From: Komagataeibacter swingsii
GTDB taxonomy: Bacteria; Pseudomonadota; Alphaproteobacteria; Acetobacterales; Acetobacteraceae
Length of the DNA: 64,000 nt
Assembly (NCBI RefSeq): GCF_003207895.1
Contig: NZ_NKUB01000005.1
Location: 1-64,000 of the forward strand
Direction: 5' to 3'
The notes under the pieces were generated by a model that worked only from the letters and a program-made list of their open reading frames with translations, was not told where the DNA came from and ran no database searches. Positions within the stretch are counted from its first letter, which is position 1, and the number at the start of each line of letters is the position of its first letter. This document shows, piece after piece, positions 27,958 to 37,421 of the stretch. The translations under genes and the position numbers were made by a program.

Positions 27958-28752
27958 TCAGTCCTGTGGCTGCGCCGTGCGTTCGCGGCGTTTGACGGCC
28001 TGCCAGCCTTCTTCCATGGTTTTGACATCCACATCCGTCAGCGCAAGGCCGCGGGCGGCGAGGTCGTGCTCGACAGCGGTAAAGCGGCGGGTGAACTTGG
28101 CATTGGCCTGGCGCAGGCAGGCTTCGGGGTCCATGTCCAGCTTGCGCGCAAGCGTTGCCAGCGTGAACAGCACATCGCCCAGTTCATCGAATATCTTCGC
28201 CCGGTCGCCGCTTTCCAGTTCGACCTTCAGTTCGTCCAGTTCTTCATCCACCTTGGCCGCGACCTCGCCTACCGTGTCCCAGTCGAAGCCGGTGCGGGCC
28301 GCGCGCGCGGACAGCTTGCGCGCGCGCAGCAGGGCGGGCAGGCCCACCGGCACGTCATCCAGCGTGCCGCCTTTGTTACGCGCCAGCCGTTCCTGCGCCT
28401 TGCCGGTTTCCCACTGCCCGGCCTCGGCCGGGGTGTCGCCAAAGACATGGGGGTGGCGGCGGATCATCTTGTCGCCAATCATGCGCGCCACGGTGGCGAA
28501 GTCGAACATGCCTTTTTCATCGGCCATCTGCGCGTGGTAGACGACCTGCAACAGCAGGTCGCCGAGTTCATCGGGCAGGCCGTCCCAGTCCTCGCGCGCG
28601 ATGGTGTCCGCGACTTCATACGCTTCCTCGATGCTGTAGGGTGCGATGGAGGCGAAGTCCTGTTCGCGGTCCCATGGGCAGCCGGTCTGCGGGTCACGCA
28701 GGCGGGCCATGATGTCCAGCAGGCGGGCAAGGGCGGAAGACGCATCGTGCAT
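27958..28752 (-). CDS. mazG: Nucleoside triphosphate pyrophosphohydrolase MazG
   Basis: 264 residues from MHDASSALARLLDIM, the length of E. coli MazG. Two MazG repeats: the first with GCPWDREQDFASIAPYSIEE, DELGDLLLQVVYHAQ and HVFGD; the second with EELDELKVELESGDRAKIFDELGD and LFTLATLARKL. Hydrolyses NTPs to NMPs, clearing aberrant nucleotides and affecting ppGpp. The ATG at 28752 has AGGACT about 10 nt upstream; a GTG 13 codons earlier is an alternative. Divergent from argC. Confidence 0.94.
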   Translation of the reverse strand: MHDASSALARLLDIMARLRDPQTGCPWDREQDFASIAPYSIEEAYEVADTIAREDWDGLPDELGDLLLQVVYHAQMADEKGMFDFATVARMIGDKMIRRHPHVFGDTPAEAGQWETGKAQERLARNKGGTLDDVPVGLPALLRARKLSARAARTGFDWDTVGEVAAKVDEELDELKVELESGDRAKIFDELGDVLFTLATLARKLDMDPEACLRQANAKFTRRFTAVEHDLAARGLALTDVDVKTMEEGWQAVKRRERTAQPQD

Positions 28753-28849
28753 GGGTGGGAAGTCCTGCCTGTTTGTATTGCGGTCGGGCACAGGTCTTGT
28801 ATAGATCGCCCATCCCGAGGCGGGAAGTTTTTATCAGGACACACCGAAC

Positions 28850-29785
28850 ATGAGCAGCAGCGGACAGGCAACGGTCTTTATTGATGGTGAGGCGGGCACG
28901 ACGGGACTGGGCATCCGCCATCGCCTGCGCCACCTGCCTGTCACGGTGCGCTCCATCGACCCGGCCCGCCGCAAGGACCCCGACGCCCGGCGGGAGATGA
29001 TGGCGGCGGTTGATGTCGTCATCCTGTGCCTGCCCGATGCGGCGGCGAAGGAAGCGGTCGCCATGGCCGACGCCATGGGCAGCGCCGCGCCGAGCATACT
29101 GGATGCCAGCACCGCATTCCGCACCGACCCGGCATGGGTCTATGGCTTTCCCGAAATGGACGTGGCCCAGCCTGCCGCCATCCGGGCCGCCGCCCGCGTG
29201 TCCAACCCCGGCTGTTACCCCACCGGGCTGATCGGCCTGCTGCGCCCGCTGGTCAAGGCAGGGCTGGTGCCGGCGGATTACCCTGTGTGCGTGAATGCGG
29301 TCAGTGGCTATAGCGGCGGCGGACGCAGCATGATCGAGGCGCATGAGCGTGATGGCGGCCCGGCGTTCGAGTTGTACGGGCTGGGCCTTGGCCACAAGCA
29401 CATGCCGGAAATGACGCTGTATGCCGGTCTGGCGCAGCCGCCGGTTTTCGTGCCGTCGGTCGGGCATTTCCCGCAGGGGATGATCGTGTCCGTGCCGCTG
29501 CATCTGGACCGCCTGCCGGGCAAGGTGCGGATCGCGGACCTGCATGCGGCCCTGGCTGCGCATTACAAAGGTTCGGACCGTGTCACGGTGGCCGAACCAT
29601 GCGCCAAGCTGGTGGCGGACGCGCTGGCGGGCACCGACCGGATGGAACTGCGCGTGCATGGCGATGACGCGCTGCGGCAGGCCGTGCTGACCGCGCGGCT
29701 GGACAATCTGGGCAAGGGCGCGTCGGGCGCCGCGTTGCAGAATGTGGCGCTGATGCTTGGGCTGGAACCGCCGCCGCCCGTGTGA
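28850..29785 (+). CDS. argC: N-acetyl-gamma-glutamyl-phosphate reductase (type 2)
   Basis: 311 residues, the shorter type of ArgC. N-terminal NAD(P)-binding [17 protein letters not shown]; catalytic Cys in [29 protein letters not shown] and [11 protein letters not shown] follow. Reduces N-acetylglutamyl phosphate to the semialdehyde in arginine synthesis. Divergent from mazG. tRNA-Leu follows 74 bp after the stop. No other arg biosynthesis gene is adjacent. Confidence 0.94.
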   Translation: MSSSGQATVFIDGEAGTTGLGIRHRLRHLPVTVRSIDPARRKDPDARREMMAAVDVVILCLPDAAAKEAVAMADAMGSAAPSILDASTAFRTDPAWVYGFPEMDVAQPAAIRAAARVSNPGCYPTGLIGLLRPLVKAGLVPADYPVCVNAVSGYSGGGRSMIEAHERDGGPAFELYGLGLGHKHMPEMTLYAGLAQPPVFVPSVGHFPQGMIVSVPLHLDRLPGKVRIADLHAALAAHYKGSDRVTVAEPCAKLVADALAGTDRMELRVHGDDALRQAVLTARLDNLGKGASGAALQNVALMLGLEPPPPV

Positions 29786-29859
29786 TATAGCGGGTCCGCA
29801 AGACGTCCCTGGACTGATTGCCGTGGTATTCCGTCCCGCACAGGGCGGGCTGCCTGTAT

Positions 29860-29943
29860 GCGAGAGTGACGGAACGGTAGACGTAGTCGACTCAAAATCG
29901 ACCGCCGAAAGGCATGGGGGTTCGAATCCCCCCTCTCGCACCA
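29860..29943 (+). tRNA. tRNA-Leu (anticodon CAA)
   Basis: 84 nt including an encoded CCA. Acceptor arms GCGAGAG/CTCTCGC pair fully. Anticodon stem GTCGA/TCGAC with loop CTCAAAA gives anticodon CAA at 29893-29895. T loop TTCGAAT. The length leaves room for only a short variable arm, which is small for a class II leucine tRNA; the identity rests on the anticodon. Confidence 0.93.
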
Positions 29944-29998
29944 GTCTGGCGCACCGCCCCGGTGTTGCTGTCCCTTTGCCCGTGTCGCGAACAGGACG

Positions 29999-31180
29999 AT
30001 GTCTCCCTTGCCTGATGCCCTTACTGCAAAGCCGTCCGTACGGCCTGCCAATCCGTGCTTTTCTTCCGGTCCCTGCGCCAAGCGCCCGGGCTGGTCGCTC
30101 AATGCCCTGTCGGATGCGCTGGTGGGGCGGTCGCACCGTTCGACCGAAGGGCGCGCACGGCTGAACGAAGTCATTACCCGTTCAAAGGCCATCCTTGGCA
30201 TGCCGGATGACTGGGTGCTGGGCATCGTGCCCGCGTCGGACACGGGCGCTGTGGAAATGGTGCTGTGGTCCATCCTGGGCACCCGCCCGGTGGACGTGCT
30301 GGCGTTCGAGAGCTTTTCCGCCACATGGGCCAATGACATCATCGCCCAGCTGAAACTGTCCGACGCCCGCGTGCTGAAGGCCGAGTACGGCGAAGTCCCC
30401 GACCTGTCGCAGGTGGACTGGGCGCGCGACGTGGTGCTGACATGGAACGGCACGACATCGGGCGCGCGCCTGCCCTATGACGCCGCCATCCCCACGCAGC
30501 GCGACGGGCTGGTGATATGCGACGCCACATCCGCCGCCTTCGCCATGGACCTGCCGTGGCAGAAGCTGGATGTGGTCACATGGTCATGGCAGAAGGTGCT
30601 GGGGGGCGAGGCCGCCCACGGCATGCTGGCCCTGTCGCCGCGCGCGGTGGAACGGCTGGTGTCCACGCCAGCCCCCCGTGCGCTGCCCAAGATCTTCCGC
30701 CTGACCAGCAGCAAGGGCCTGATTGACGGCATCTTCCGGGGCGACACGATCAATACGCCGTCCATGCTGTGCGTGGAAGATGCGCTGGATGGCCTGAAAT
30801 GGGCGGAAAGCGTTGGCGGCCTGAAGGGGTTGATCGCCCGCAGCGAAGCCAACCTGGCCGCCATTGCCGGGTGGGAGGCGCAGTCCGACTGGGCGCGGTT
30901 TCTTGCCCCCGATCCGAAGCATCGTTCCAGCACGGCCATCTGCCTGCGCATTGTCGCCCCGTGGTTTACTGCGCTGGACCACGCGGGCCAGACGAAGGCT
31001 GCCAAGCAGATCGTGTCCCTGCTGGGCAGGGAAGGGGTGGCGCTGGACGTGGGCAGCTACCGTGATGCGCCGCCGGGTCTGCGGCTGTGGGGCGGGGCGA
31101 CGGTGGAAACCGCCGACCTGCGCGCGGTCCTGCCGTGGCTGGACTGGGCTTATGCGCAGGTGCGCGGCCAGCACGCCTGA
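29999..31180 (+). CDS. serC: Phosphoserine aminotransferase
   Basis: 393 residues, PLP-dependent class V aminotransferase of the alphaproteobacterial SerC type. [12 protein letters not shown] near residue 21, [42 protein letters not shown] and the lysine region [15 protein letters not shown] are visible. Converts 3-phosphohydroxypyruvate to phosphoserine. CAGGA lies 5 nt before the ATG. Downstream neighbour hisZ lies 78 bp away; serA is not in the window. Confidence 0.93.
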   Translation: MSPLPDALTAKPSVRPANPCFSSGPCAKRPGWSLNALSDALVGRSHRSTEGRARLNEVITRSKAILGMPDDWVLGIVPASDTGAVEMVLWSILGTRPVDVLAFESFSATWANDIIAQLKLSDARVLKAEYGEVPDLSQVDWARDVVLTWNGTTSGARLPYDAAIPTQRDGLVICDATSAAFAMDLPWQKLDVVTWSWQKVLGGEAAHGMLALSPRAVERLVSTPAPRALPKIFRLTSSKGLIDGIFRGDTINTPSMLCVEDALDGLKWAESVGGLKGLIARSEANLAAIAGWEAQSDWARFLAPDPKHRSSTAICLRIVAPWFTALDHAGQTKAAKQIVSLLGREGVALDVGSYRDAPPGLRLWGGATVETADLRAVLPWLDWAYAQVRGQHA

Positions 31181-31258
31181 TCCCTTCCGCTTTCCATGCC
31201 CGATCCATCATGCCCCGGCTGCCACCGTGGGCATGATGTAGCACGATAGGCCGCCGAT

Positions 31259-32410
31259 ATGACTGATGACCCGCCGTTCAACCCCGCGCTGCTGCCCGCA
31301 GGCTTCGTGGACAGGCTCCCCCCCGAGGCCGAGGCCGAGGCGGCGGGGGTCGAGACGCTGATGCGCGTGTTCGCGGCCCATGGGTATGACCGCGTGACGC
31401 CGCCGCTGCTGGAATTCGAGGAAACGCTGCTGTCGGGTTCGGGCGCCGCCGTGGCGGAACAGACCTTCCGCCTGATGGACCCCGAGACGCGCCGCATGAT
31501 GGCGCTGCGGCCGGACATGACGCCGCAGGTCGCGCGCATTGCCGCGACCCGGCTGCCCGATGTGCCGCGTCCCCTGCGGCTTGCCTATGCCGGGCCGTGT
31601 ATCCTCATGGCCGGCAACCGGGGCGATGGCGAACGCCAGATCTCGCAGGCAGGCGTGGAACTGATCGGACCCGACCAGCCGGAAGCGGATGCCGAAATCG
31701 TGGCCCTTGCCGCCGAATGCCTGGCTACGCTGCGGGTGCAGGGCGTGTCCTTCGACCTGACCATGCCCGCGCTGACCACCGCGCTGGTGGATGCCGGGGG
31801 CTTTGACGCCCATGTGCGCGGCATGCTGATGCGCGCGCTGGACCGCAAGGACGCCGCCGCCGTGGAACGCCATGGCGGTGAACTGGCCCCGGTCCTGATC
31901 CGCCTGCTGCATGCGGCCGGTCCCGCCCATGGGGCACTGGCCGAACTGGCGGCGGTGGACCTGCCGCCCGCGGTGCGCGTCCATAGTGCGCGCCTGGCGG
32001 CCACCGTCGCCGCGATCGAGGCGCGGGTGCCGGGCATCCGCCTGACGGTGGACCCGGTGGAATTCCGTGGCTGGCAGTACCATACCGGCGTATGCGTCAC
32101 CGTCTATGCCGCGGGCCAGCGCGAAGAACTGGGCCGGGGTGGCCGTTACCTGTCCAATAATGACGAGCCGGCCTGCGGGCTGACCCTGCGGCCCGACATC
32201 ATCCTGCGCGCGGCCCCGCCGCTGCCATGCCGGACACGTGTGTTCCTGCCGTGGGGGACATTGCCAGAAGTGGGGGCCGCCCTGCGTGCGGGGGGCTATG
32301 CCACCGTCAGCGCGCTGGGTGATGAAGCCGACGCGCGGGCCGCGGCCCGGCGCCTGTCCTGCGCGCTGGTGGTGGTTGATGGCCGGCCCGTGCCGGTGGA
32401 TGGCATCTGA
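31259..32410 (+). CDS. hisZ: ATP phosphoribosyltransferase regulatory subunit HisZ
   Basis: 383 residues. A histidyl-tRNA-synthetase-like paralogue without tRNA charging function, required by the short form of HisG in the first step of histidine synthesis. RPDMTPQVARIAATRL is the class II motif 2-like segment; VEFRGWQYHTGVCVTVYA and RGGRYL follow. Length fits HisZ. HisG is not in the window. purA follows 85 bp downstream, a common alphaproteobacterial pair. Confidence 0.92.
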   Translation: MTDDPPFNPALLPAGFVDRLPPEAEAEAAGVETLMRVFAAHGYDRVTPPLLEFEETLLSGSGAAVAEQTFRLMDPETRRMMALRPDMTPQVARIAATRLPDVPRPLRLAYAGPCILMAGNRGDGERQISQAGVELIGPDQPEADAEIVALAAECLATLRVQGVSFDLTMPALTTALVDAGGFDAHVRGMLMRALDRKDAAAVERHGGELAPVLIRLLHAAGPAHGALAELAAVDLPPAVRVHSARLAATVAAIEARVPGIRLTVDPVEFRGWQYHTGVCVTVYAAGQREELGRGGRYLSNNDEPACGLTLRPDIILRAAPPLPCRTRVFLPWGTLPEVGAALRAGGYATVSALGDEADARAAARRLSCALVVVDGRPVPVDGI

Positions 32411-32495
32411 AGTTTTTGTTAGTCGTTTAAGATAACAGGGTTTTTTCCGGCTGGTCGCCTGTGTTCCGGTCGGGCAGCATATCAAGGAGCATGAA

Positions 32496-33785
32496 ATGTC
32501 CAACGTCACCGTGATCGGCACCCAGTGGGGTGACGAGGGCAAGGGAAAGATTGTGGACTGGCTGGCCAGCCGGGCCGATGTGGTCGTGCGTTTCCAGGGT
32601 GGCCACAATGCGGGCCATACGCTGGTCGTGGGCGCGCACACCTACAAGCTGTCCCTGCTGCCGTCCGGGCTGGTGCGTGGCAAGATGGGCGTGATCGGCA
32701 ATGGCGTGGTGGTTGACCCCGAAGCGCTGCTGAAGGAAATCGACCGCGTGACGGCGCAGGGCCTGAAGGTCACGCCCGAGACGCTGAAGATCGCTGAAAA
32801 CGCGCCCCTGATCCTGCCCGTGCATGGCGCGCTGGACCGCGCGCGTGAAGCCGCGCGTGGTGAGCGCAAGATCGGCACCACCGGCCGTGGCATCGGCCCC
32901 GCCTATGAGGACAAGGTGGCCCGCCGCGCCATCCGCCTGTGTGACCTGGCCGAGCCGGAAACGCTGGACTGGAAGCTGGATGAACTGCTGCTGCACCACA
33001 ACACCCTGCTCAAGGGTCTTGGCGCGGATACGTTTACCAAGGCGGAGCTGCTGGACTTCCTCAATGGCGTAGCACCCCGCGTGCTGCCGTTCATGGCCCC
33101 GGTGTGGGACCTGCTGGATGACAGCCGCCGCAGTGGTTCACGCATCCTGTTCGAGGGCGCGCAGGCCGTGATGCTGGATGTGGACCACGGCACCTATCCG
33201 TTCGTGACCAGCTCAAACACCGTTGCCGCCAATGCGGGCACGGGCGCGGGCGTAGGCCCCACCAGCATCGGTTTCGTGCTGGGCATTGCCAAGGCGTACA
33301 CCACGCGCGTGGGTGAGGGGCCGTTCCCCAGCGAACTGCATGACCAGATGGGCCGCACGCTGGGTGAGCGCGGGCATGAATTCGGCACCGTGACCGGCCG
33401 CCCCCGCCGCTGTGGCTGGTTCGATGCCGTGCTGGTGCGCCGTGCGGTGCGCGTGGGTGGCGTGAACGGCCTGGCGTTGACCAAGCTGGACGTGCTAGAC
33501 GGTCTGGACGAAATCAGCATCTGCGTTGGTTACGAACTGGACGGTAAAAAGATCACGTCTTTCCCGTCAGCCCCCGGCGCGCAGCAGCGCATCCGCCCGG
33601 TGTTCGAGACGATGGAAGGCTGGAAGGACAGCACCAGGGGCGCGCGGTCCTGGGCCGAACTGCCCGCGCAGGCTATCAAGTATGTCCGCCGGATCGAGGA
33701 ACTGGTCGAAGCGCCGGTGACCCTGCTCTCCACCAGCCCTGAACGTGACGACACCATCCTGATGCGCGACCCGTTTGAGGACTGA
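32496..33785 (+). CDS. purA: Adenylosuccinate synthetase
   Basis: 429 residues. GTP-dependent ligation of IMP and aspartate in AMP synthesis. N-terminal [38 protein letters not shown] and the GTP-site [10 protein letters not shown] are all intact. AAGGAG precedes the ATG. It ends 13 nt before repeat copy 5 and then a true terminator. Confidence 0.97.
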   Translation: MSNVTVIGTQWGDEGKGKIVDWLASRADVVVRFQGGHNAGHTLVVGAHTYKLSLLPSGLVRGKMGVIGNGVVVDPEALLKEIDRVTAQGLKVTPETLKIAENAPLILPVHGALDRAREAARGERKIGTTGRGIGPAYEDKVARRAIRLCDLAEPETLDWKLDELLLHHNTLLKGLGADTFTKAELLDFLNGVAPRVLPFMAPVWDLLDDSRRSGSRILFEGAQAVMLDVDHGTYPFVTSSNTVAANAGTGAGVGPTSIGFVLGIAKAYTTRVGEGPFPSELHDQMGRTLGERGHEFGTVTGRPRRCGWFDAVLVRRAVRVGGVNGLALTKLDVLDGLDEISICVGYELDGKKITSFPSAPGAQQRIRPVFETMEGWKDSTRGARSWAELPAQAIKYVRRIEELVEAPVTLLSTSPERDDTILMRDPFED

Positions 33786-33798
33786 TTAAAACAGAATA

Positions 33799-33877
33799 GA
33801 AGTTTCTGGGTGCCGCCTTTTTTCAAAAAGGCGGCGTTCCTCGAAGCCTTTTGAAAAAAGCTTCACCAAAAACTTTT
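33799..33877 (+). repeat. Three-way-junction intergenic repeat, copy 5
   Basis: GAAGTTTCTGGGTGCC, perfect hairpin A (GCCGCCTTTTT/AAAAAGGCGGC), slightly altered hairpin B (GAAGCCTTTTGAAAAAAGCTTC), then CACCAAAAACTTTT. Lies between convergent purA and rpoH, immediately before a separate terminator. Confidence 0.93.
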
Positions 33878-33889
33878 CCCAAAGAACAA

Positions 33890-33930
33890 GAAAAAGCCCC
33901 GCAGCGCCAGAAGCGTGCGGGGCTTTTTTT
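33890..33930. terminator. Bidirectional Rho-independent terminator
   Basis: AAAAAGCCCCGCA pairs with TGCGGGGCTTTTT around a 12-nt loop, with A-rich and T-rich flanks. It serves purA (plus) and rpoH (minus). Confidence 0.9.
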
Positions 33931-33951
33931 ATCGGGTATGCCGTCGGGTGG

Positions 33952-34854
33952 TCAGGCCTCGGCCTGTGCCTCATGTTTCGCGCGGCGGGAAGCGACTTCC
34001 GCCTTCATCGCGGTCTGCACCTTTTCAAAGGCGCGGACCTCGATCTGGCGCACGCGCTCGCGCGAGATGTTGTAGACATGGGACAGTTCTTCCAGCGTCG
34101 CCGGTTCGTCCTTGAGCCGCCGTTCGGTCAGGATATGACGTTCACGGTCGTTCAGTGACTTCATGGCATTGGCCAGAAGCGCCTGCCTGCCGGAATATTC
34201 CTCGCTTTCGGCAAGGGTTTCTTCCTGGTTGTCGTTGTCATCAACCAGCCAGTCCTGCCATTCCCCCTCGCCATCCATGCGCAGCGGCGCATTCAGGCTG
34301 TGGTCGGGGGCGGCAAGCCTGCGGTTCATGTTCACCACGTCCTGTTCGGGCACGCCGAGGGACTGGGCGATCTTGTTGACCTGTTCGGGTTGCAGGTCGC
34401 CATCATCAATCGCCTGCATCTGCCCCTTGAGGCGACGCAGGTTGAAGAACAGTTTTTTCTGTGCGGCGGTTGTGCCGATCTTCACCAGTGACCAGCTATG
34501 CAGGATGTATTCCTGTATCGCGGCACGGATCCACCACATGGCGTATGTGGCCAAGCGGAAGCCCCGGTCGGGGTCGAAGCGGCGGACCGCCTGCATCATC
34601 CCGATATTGCCTTCGCTGATCAGTTCGCCCACCGGCAGGCCGTAACCGCGATAGCCCATGGCGATCTTGGCGACGAGGCGCAGGTGGGAGGTGACAAGCT
34701 TATGCGCGGCTTCGGTGTCGCCCTTGTCCTTCCAGCGGCGCGACAGGTGAAGCTCCTCCTCGGGGGAGAGCATGGGAAACTTGCGGATGTCCCGAAGGTA
34801 TTTGGACAGGTTGTTTTCGGGACCGGAAATAAGGGCAGAAGCAGAAGAGGCCAT
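33952..34854 (-). CDS. rpoH: Heat-shock sigma factor RpoH (sigma-32)
   Basis: 300 residues. Region 2 contains LRLVAKIAMGYRGYGLP, ISEGNIGMMQAVRRFDP and FRLATYAMWWIRAAIQEYI. The RpoH box QKKLFFNLR is at about 132-140. Region 4 has RHILTERRL and SRERVRQIEVRAFEKV. Directs transcription of chaperone and protease genes, probably including htpG at 53.3 kb. CAGGAG lies 9 nt upstream of the ATG. It is 243 bp downstream of rluD on the same strand, the order seen in other alphaproteobacteria. Confidence 0.96.
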   Translation of the reverse strand: MASSASALISGPENNLSKYLRDIRKFPMLSPEEELHLSRRWKDKGDTEAAHKLVTSHLRLVAKIAMGYRGYGLPVGELISEGNIGMMQAVRRFDPDRGFRLATYAMWWIRAAIQEYILHSWSLVKIGTTAAQKKLFFNLRRLKGQMQAIDDGDLQPEQVNKIAQSLGVPEQDVVNMNRRLAAPDHSLNAPLRMDGEGEWQDWLVDDNDNQEETLAESEEYSGRQALLANAMKSLNDRERHILTERRLKDEPATLEELSHVYNISRERVRQIEVRAFEKVQTAMKAEVASRRAKHEAQAEA

Positions 34855-35097
34855 TCTAACGGACTCCTGTTCCAGAGGGACGGGGCAGCCTTGATCGGGT
34901 CTAACGTAACCGTGACCGGAAGGGTTGCATTCGTCTCTCTGATAGACGCACGACTGGACATCTCACGTCCCTGTATATGACCCCCGTCATGGGCAGTTTT
35001 ATACAGGACGTCCAGTTAGCCTGGGGGCGTCGGCCCCGGCGAACAATCACCGAACATAGGCATTCCGCCCCATTGTGTCAATGAATATGCCTGCAAA

Positions 35098-36069
35098 TCA
35101 GGCAATGCTGGACAGCAGGTGCCGGAAGTCTTCCGGCGGCGCGGTCTCGAACAGCATCTGTTCCCCCATGCGGGGATGGGCGAATCCCAGCCTGCGGGCA
35201 TGCAGCGCCTGGCGCGGGAAATCCAGCGCCGCATCCTTTGCTTCGGGTGGCAGGGCGCGGGCGGCGGCCGGAATCCGGCGCAGATAGACCGGGTCGCCCA
35301 CCAGCGCATGCCCGGCATGGGCGAAATGCACCCGGATCTGGTGCGTGCGTCCGGTCGCAAGCCTGCATTCCACATGGGCCAGGCCGCCATGGAACGTGTC
35401 CAGCACCCGGTAATGGGTCAGCGCCACCTTGCCGCCGCCATTGGCGATCACCGCCATGCGCTTGCGGTCGCGCCGGTCACGCCCGATCGCGCCATCGAAC
35501 GACCCGCTGGCGGGCGTGGGGATGCCCCAGCACACGGCCTGGTACGCGCGGTCGATCCTGCGTTCGGCAAAGGCGAGCGAGAGCGCCTGGTGCGCCATTT
35601 CGGTCTTGGCCGCCACCATGATGCCCGATGTGTCCTTGTCCAGCCGGTGGACGATTCCCGGCCGCCTTTCGCCCCCGATTCCGGTCAGCCCTTCGCCGCA
35701 ATGGGCCAGCAGGGCGTTGACCAGGGTGCCATCCTCGTTGCCCGGTGCGGGGTGGACAACCATGCCCGCGGGCTTGTCCAGCACGATCAGGTCACGGTCC
35801 TCATATAATATGTCCAGCGCGATATCCTGCCCCTGTGGTGTGGTGGGGATTGCGGGGGGGATGTGAATTTCATAACACATGCCTGCCCGCACGGGTTCCG
35901 CCGGATCACGCAGCGGGCTGCCATTGCGCAGCAGGTGCCCGCTTTCCATAAGCGACTTGACGCGTGAGCGCGAAAGGCTTTCGACCGCATTGGCCATGAA
36001 GCGGTCCGTGCGCTGGCCTGCGTCATCGGCCGTGGCGATGACGGGGGTAGGGGGGGCAGTGTCACTCAT
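35098..36069 (-). CDS. rluD: 23S rRNA pseudouridine synthase RluD-type
   Basis: 323 residues. N-terminal S4 domain (QRTDRFMANAVESLSRSR, SLMESGHLLRNG) and catalytic domain with GIVHRLDKDTSGIMVAAKT, where the Asp of HRLDKDTSG is the nucleophile, then GRTHQIRVHFAHAGHALVGD. Modifies helix 69 uridines in the RluD family. The position just upstream of rpoH supports RluD. The second RluA-family paralogue in the window (compare 12011-12988). Divergent from a small membrane protein 48 bp away. Confidence 0.9.
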   Translation of the reverse strand: MSDTAPPTPVIATADDAGQRTDRFMANAVESLSRSRVKSLMESGHLLRNGSPLRDPAEPVRAGMCYEIHIPPAIPTTPQGQDIALDILYEDRDLIVLDKPAGMVVHPAPGNEDGTLVNALLAHCGEGLTGIGGERRPGIVHRLDKDTSGIMVAAKTEMAHQALSLAFAERRIDRAYQAVCWGIPTPASGSFDGAIGRDRRDRKRMAVIANGGGKVALTHYRVLDTFHGGLAHVECRLATGRTHQIRVHFAHAGHALVGDPVYLRRIPAAARALPPEAKDAALDFPRQALHARRLGFAHPRMGEQMLFETAPPEDFRHLLSSIA

Positions 36070-36117
36070 GGCATGTGTCTATCGGAAAAAACGGTATTCG
36101 GGAACGGAAAGCACATA

Positions 36118-36471
36118 ATGGAAAAACAGGGATCGCGCGCGCTGCTTGCGGCGGTGATCGGCATGGGGGTCCTGCTGTTCATAGGCTCGCTGGCGCTGGT
36201 GGGCGTGCTGGTGCATCGCATGATGCATCCGGCGCCCGCCCCGGCTGCTGTCGTGGCGGGGACGGTGACAGCCCCGCCGGTCATCATGGGCGCGGATGCT
36301 GCGGGGGATCTGGTGATGGATGAAGCGCCGGGCACGCATGTGCAGGCGGTGACGGCCCGCCCTGACGGGCTGCTGGCGGTGGTGCTGGGGGGCGGTGGCG
36401 CTGACCGTGTGGTGCTATGGGATCCGGCAGGCCGGCGCATCGTGGCCCGGCTGGTGCTTGGCCATCCCTGA
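36118..36471 (+). CDS. Small single-span membrane protein of unknown function
   Basis: 117 residues. The start MEKQGSRALLAAVIGMG is chosen because GGAACGGAAAG precedes it. One transmembrane segment at about 8-32, then an Ala/Pro-rich stretch and a C-terminal half (VQAVTARPDGLLAVVLGGGG, RVVLWDPAGRRIVARLVLG) resembling a lone beta-propeller-like blade. I do not recognise a named family. Divergent from rluD and followed 67 bp later by tRNA-Glu. Confidence 0.65.
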   Translation: MEKQGSRALLAAVIGMGVLLFIGSLALVGVLVHRMMHPAPAPAAVVAGTVTAPPVIMGADAAGDLVMDEAPGTHVQAVTARPDGLLAVVLGGGGADRVVLWDPAGRRIVARLVLGHP

Positions 36472-36538
36472 TGGCATGGGCCGCAATTCTTTCCTTGCAT
36501 CCCCGCGGGTGATCGCATAGAAGGCGGCACCGGCCTTT

Positions 36539-36614
36539 GTCCCGTTCGTCTAGAGGCCTAGGACACCGCCCTCTCACGGCGGCAACACGGGTTCGAATCC
36601 CGTACGGGACGCCA
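36539..36614 (+). tRNA. tRNA-Glu (anticodon CTC)
   Basis: 76 nt with encoded CCA. Acceptor GTCCCGT/ACGGGAC, anticodon stem CCGCC/GGCGG with loop CTCTCAC giving anticodon CTC, T arm ACGGG/CCCGT with TTCGAAT. Confidence 0.95.
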
Positions 36615-37243
36615 GATGACTGTCCATGGTTTTCCATGGACCGCGGCCGGATATCACCATTTCCCTGATTTCCGGCCCTGAAGCTTTGCTGGAAAAGCTT
36701 TGCCAGGAATTTCCTTATAATTTGCAGCCTGCCAGCATCCGCCTACAGCCGGGGCTTTCATGGCCTGTCCGGATGGCTGGGGCTACAGCGCTGCCCATGC
36801 ATGTTATCCAGGCGCGGCGGCTTCATCATGCCCATGGCTGCTGAATGGAAGGTTGCCGGACGGCGGCTTTTCCGTATGTACTACAGTATTTCGACAGTTA
36901 TTTTTTTGTTAAAAGGTAATCAATCTATGGCGTGGCGATATTTTTAATATTAATATATAATAAAGGCATCTTATATCGATTCCCGCATGATTTGCGTGAA
37001 AGACATTGATTCAGGTCAAGTTACCCTGAAATTTAAAAATATTTTCCATCTTTTAATTTCGGGACGGATGGCAGCATATTGGAACCCGGTCGTTTTCCAT
37101 ATCTCCTTTTTTGATTTTTACAGGAATAATCAACGGGATTTTTGGGGGTGCCCGCAGACCTGACGTGACAAAAATGCAACTTTCTCCCCTTTCCGGTCCG
37201 TAAGGACGCTGGTGGCTGTTTCGCCACCGGGAGGTAAGACGTT
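36615..37243 (+). promoter_or_regulatory. AT-rich upstream control region of the cellulose operon
   Basis: About 630 bp with no convincing gene. Around 36680-36715 is a decayed half of the intergenic repeat (GAAGCTTTGCTGGAAAAGC, then CCAGGAATTTCC). From about 36880 to 37120 the base composition drops sharply to AT-rich, with runs such as TTTTTAATATTAATATATAA, unlike the GC-rich neighbours. An FNR/CRP-type inverted repeat lies at 37006-37019. A promoter is expected here, but no single -35/-10 pair stands out. Such a tract could be bent or bound by a silencing protein; this is inference. Confidence 0.5.
37006..37019. promoter_or_regulatory. FNR/CRP-family type operator
   Basis: TTGAT TCAG GTCAA matches the FNR-type consensus TTGAT-N4-ATCAA at nine of ten defined positions. 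It lies about 400 bp upstream of cmcAx in the AT-rich tract. A CRP/FNR-family regulator is reported to be needed for cellulose production in Komagataeibacter, so the match is plausible, but the protein is not in this window. Confidence 0.5.
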
Positions 37244-37318
37244 ATGCTTCCCTTCCGTAATAAAGTCTGTCTGGTCATGGCCATGTCCGGCTTGCAGGAT
37301 GGAGGAATTTGCGATTAA
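37244..37318 (+). CDS. Possible 24-residue leader peptide
   Basis: ATG at 37244 is preceded by GGGAGGT (37229-37235) with good spacing and encodes MLPFRNKVCLVMAMSGLQDG plus four residues before TAA. A perfect 6-bp hairpin GGTGGC/GCCACC (37211-37228) sits directly before the ribosome site. It lies in the presumed 5' untranslated region of cmcAx. The Shine-Dalgarno match is stronger than that of cmcAx itself. No sequence similarity is known to me. Confidence 0.3.
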   Translation: MLPFRNKVCLVMAMSGLQDGGICD

Positions 37319-37421
37319 GGCGTCATGGGTGTGCCGGGTGTGGGATTGAACACCAGTTCCCACCTGTGGTTGCATCGGTTTGGATTTCTGAAGTGTATGG
37401 TGGTCAATGCTGTTGGATTTT

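Noticed and set aside
36680-36715. Eighth copy of the three-way-junction repeat
   Set aside because: Only hairpin B and part of one arm are recognisable, with several mismatches. It is treated as a decayed half and noted under the upstream region.
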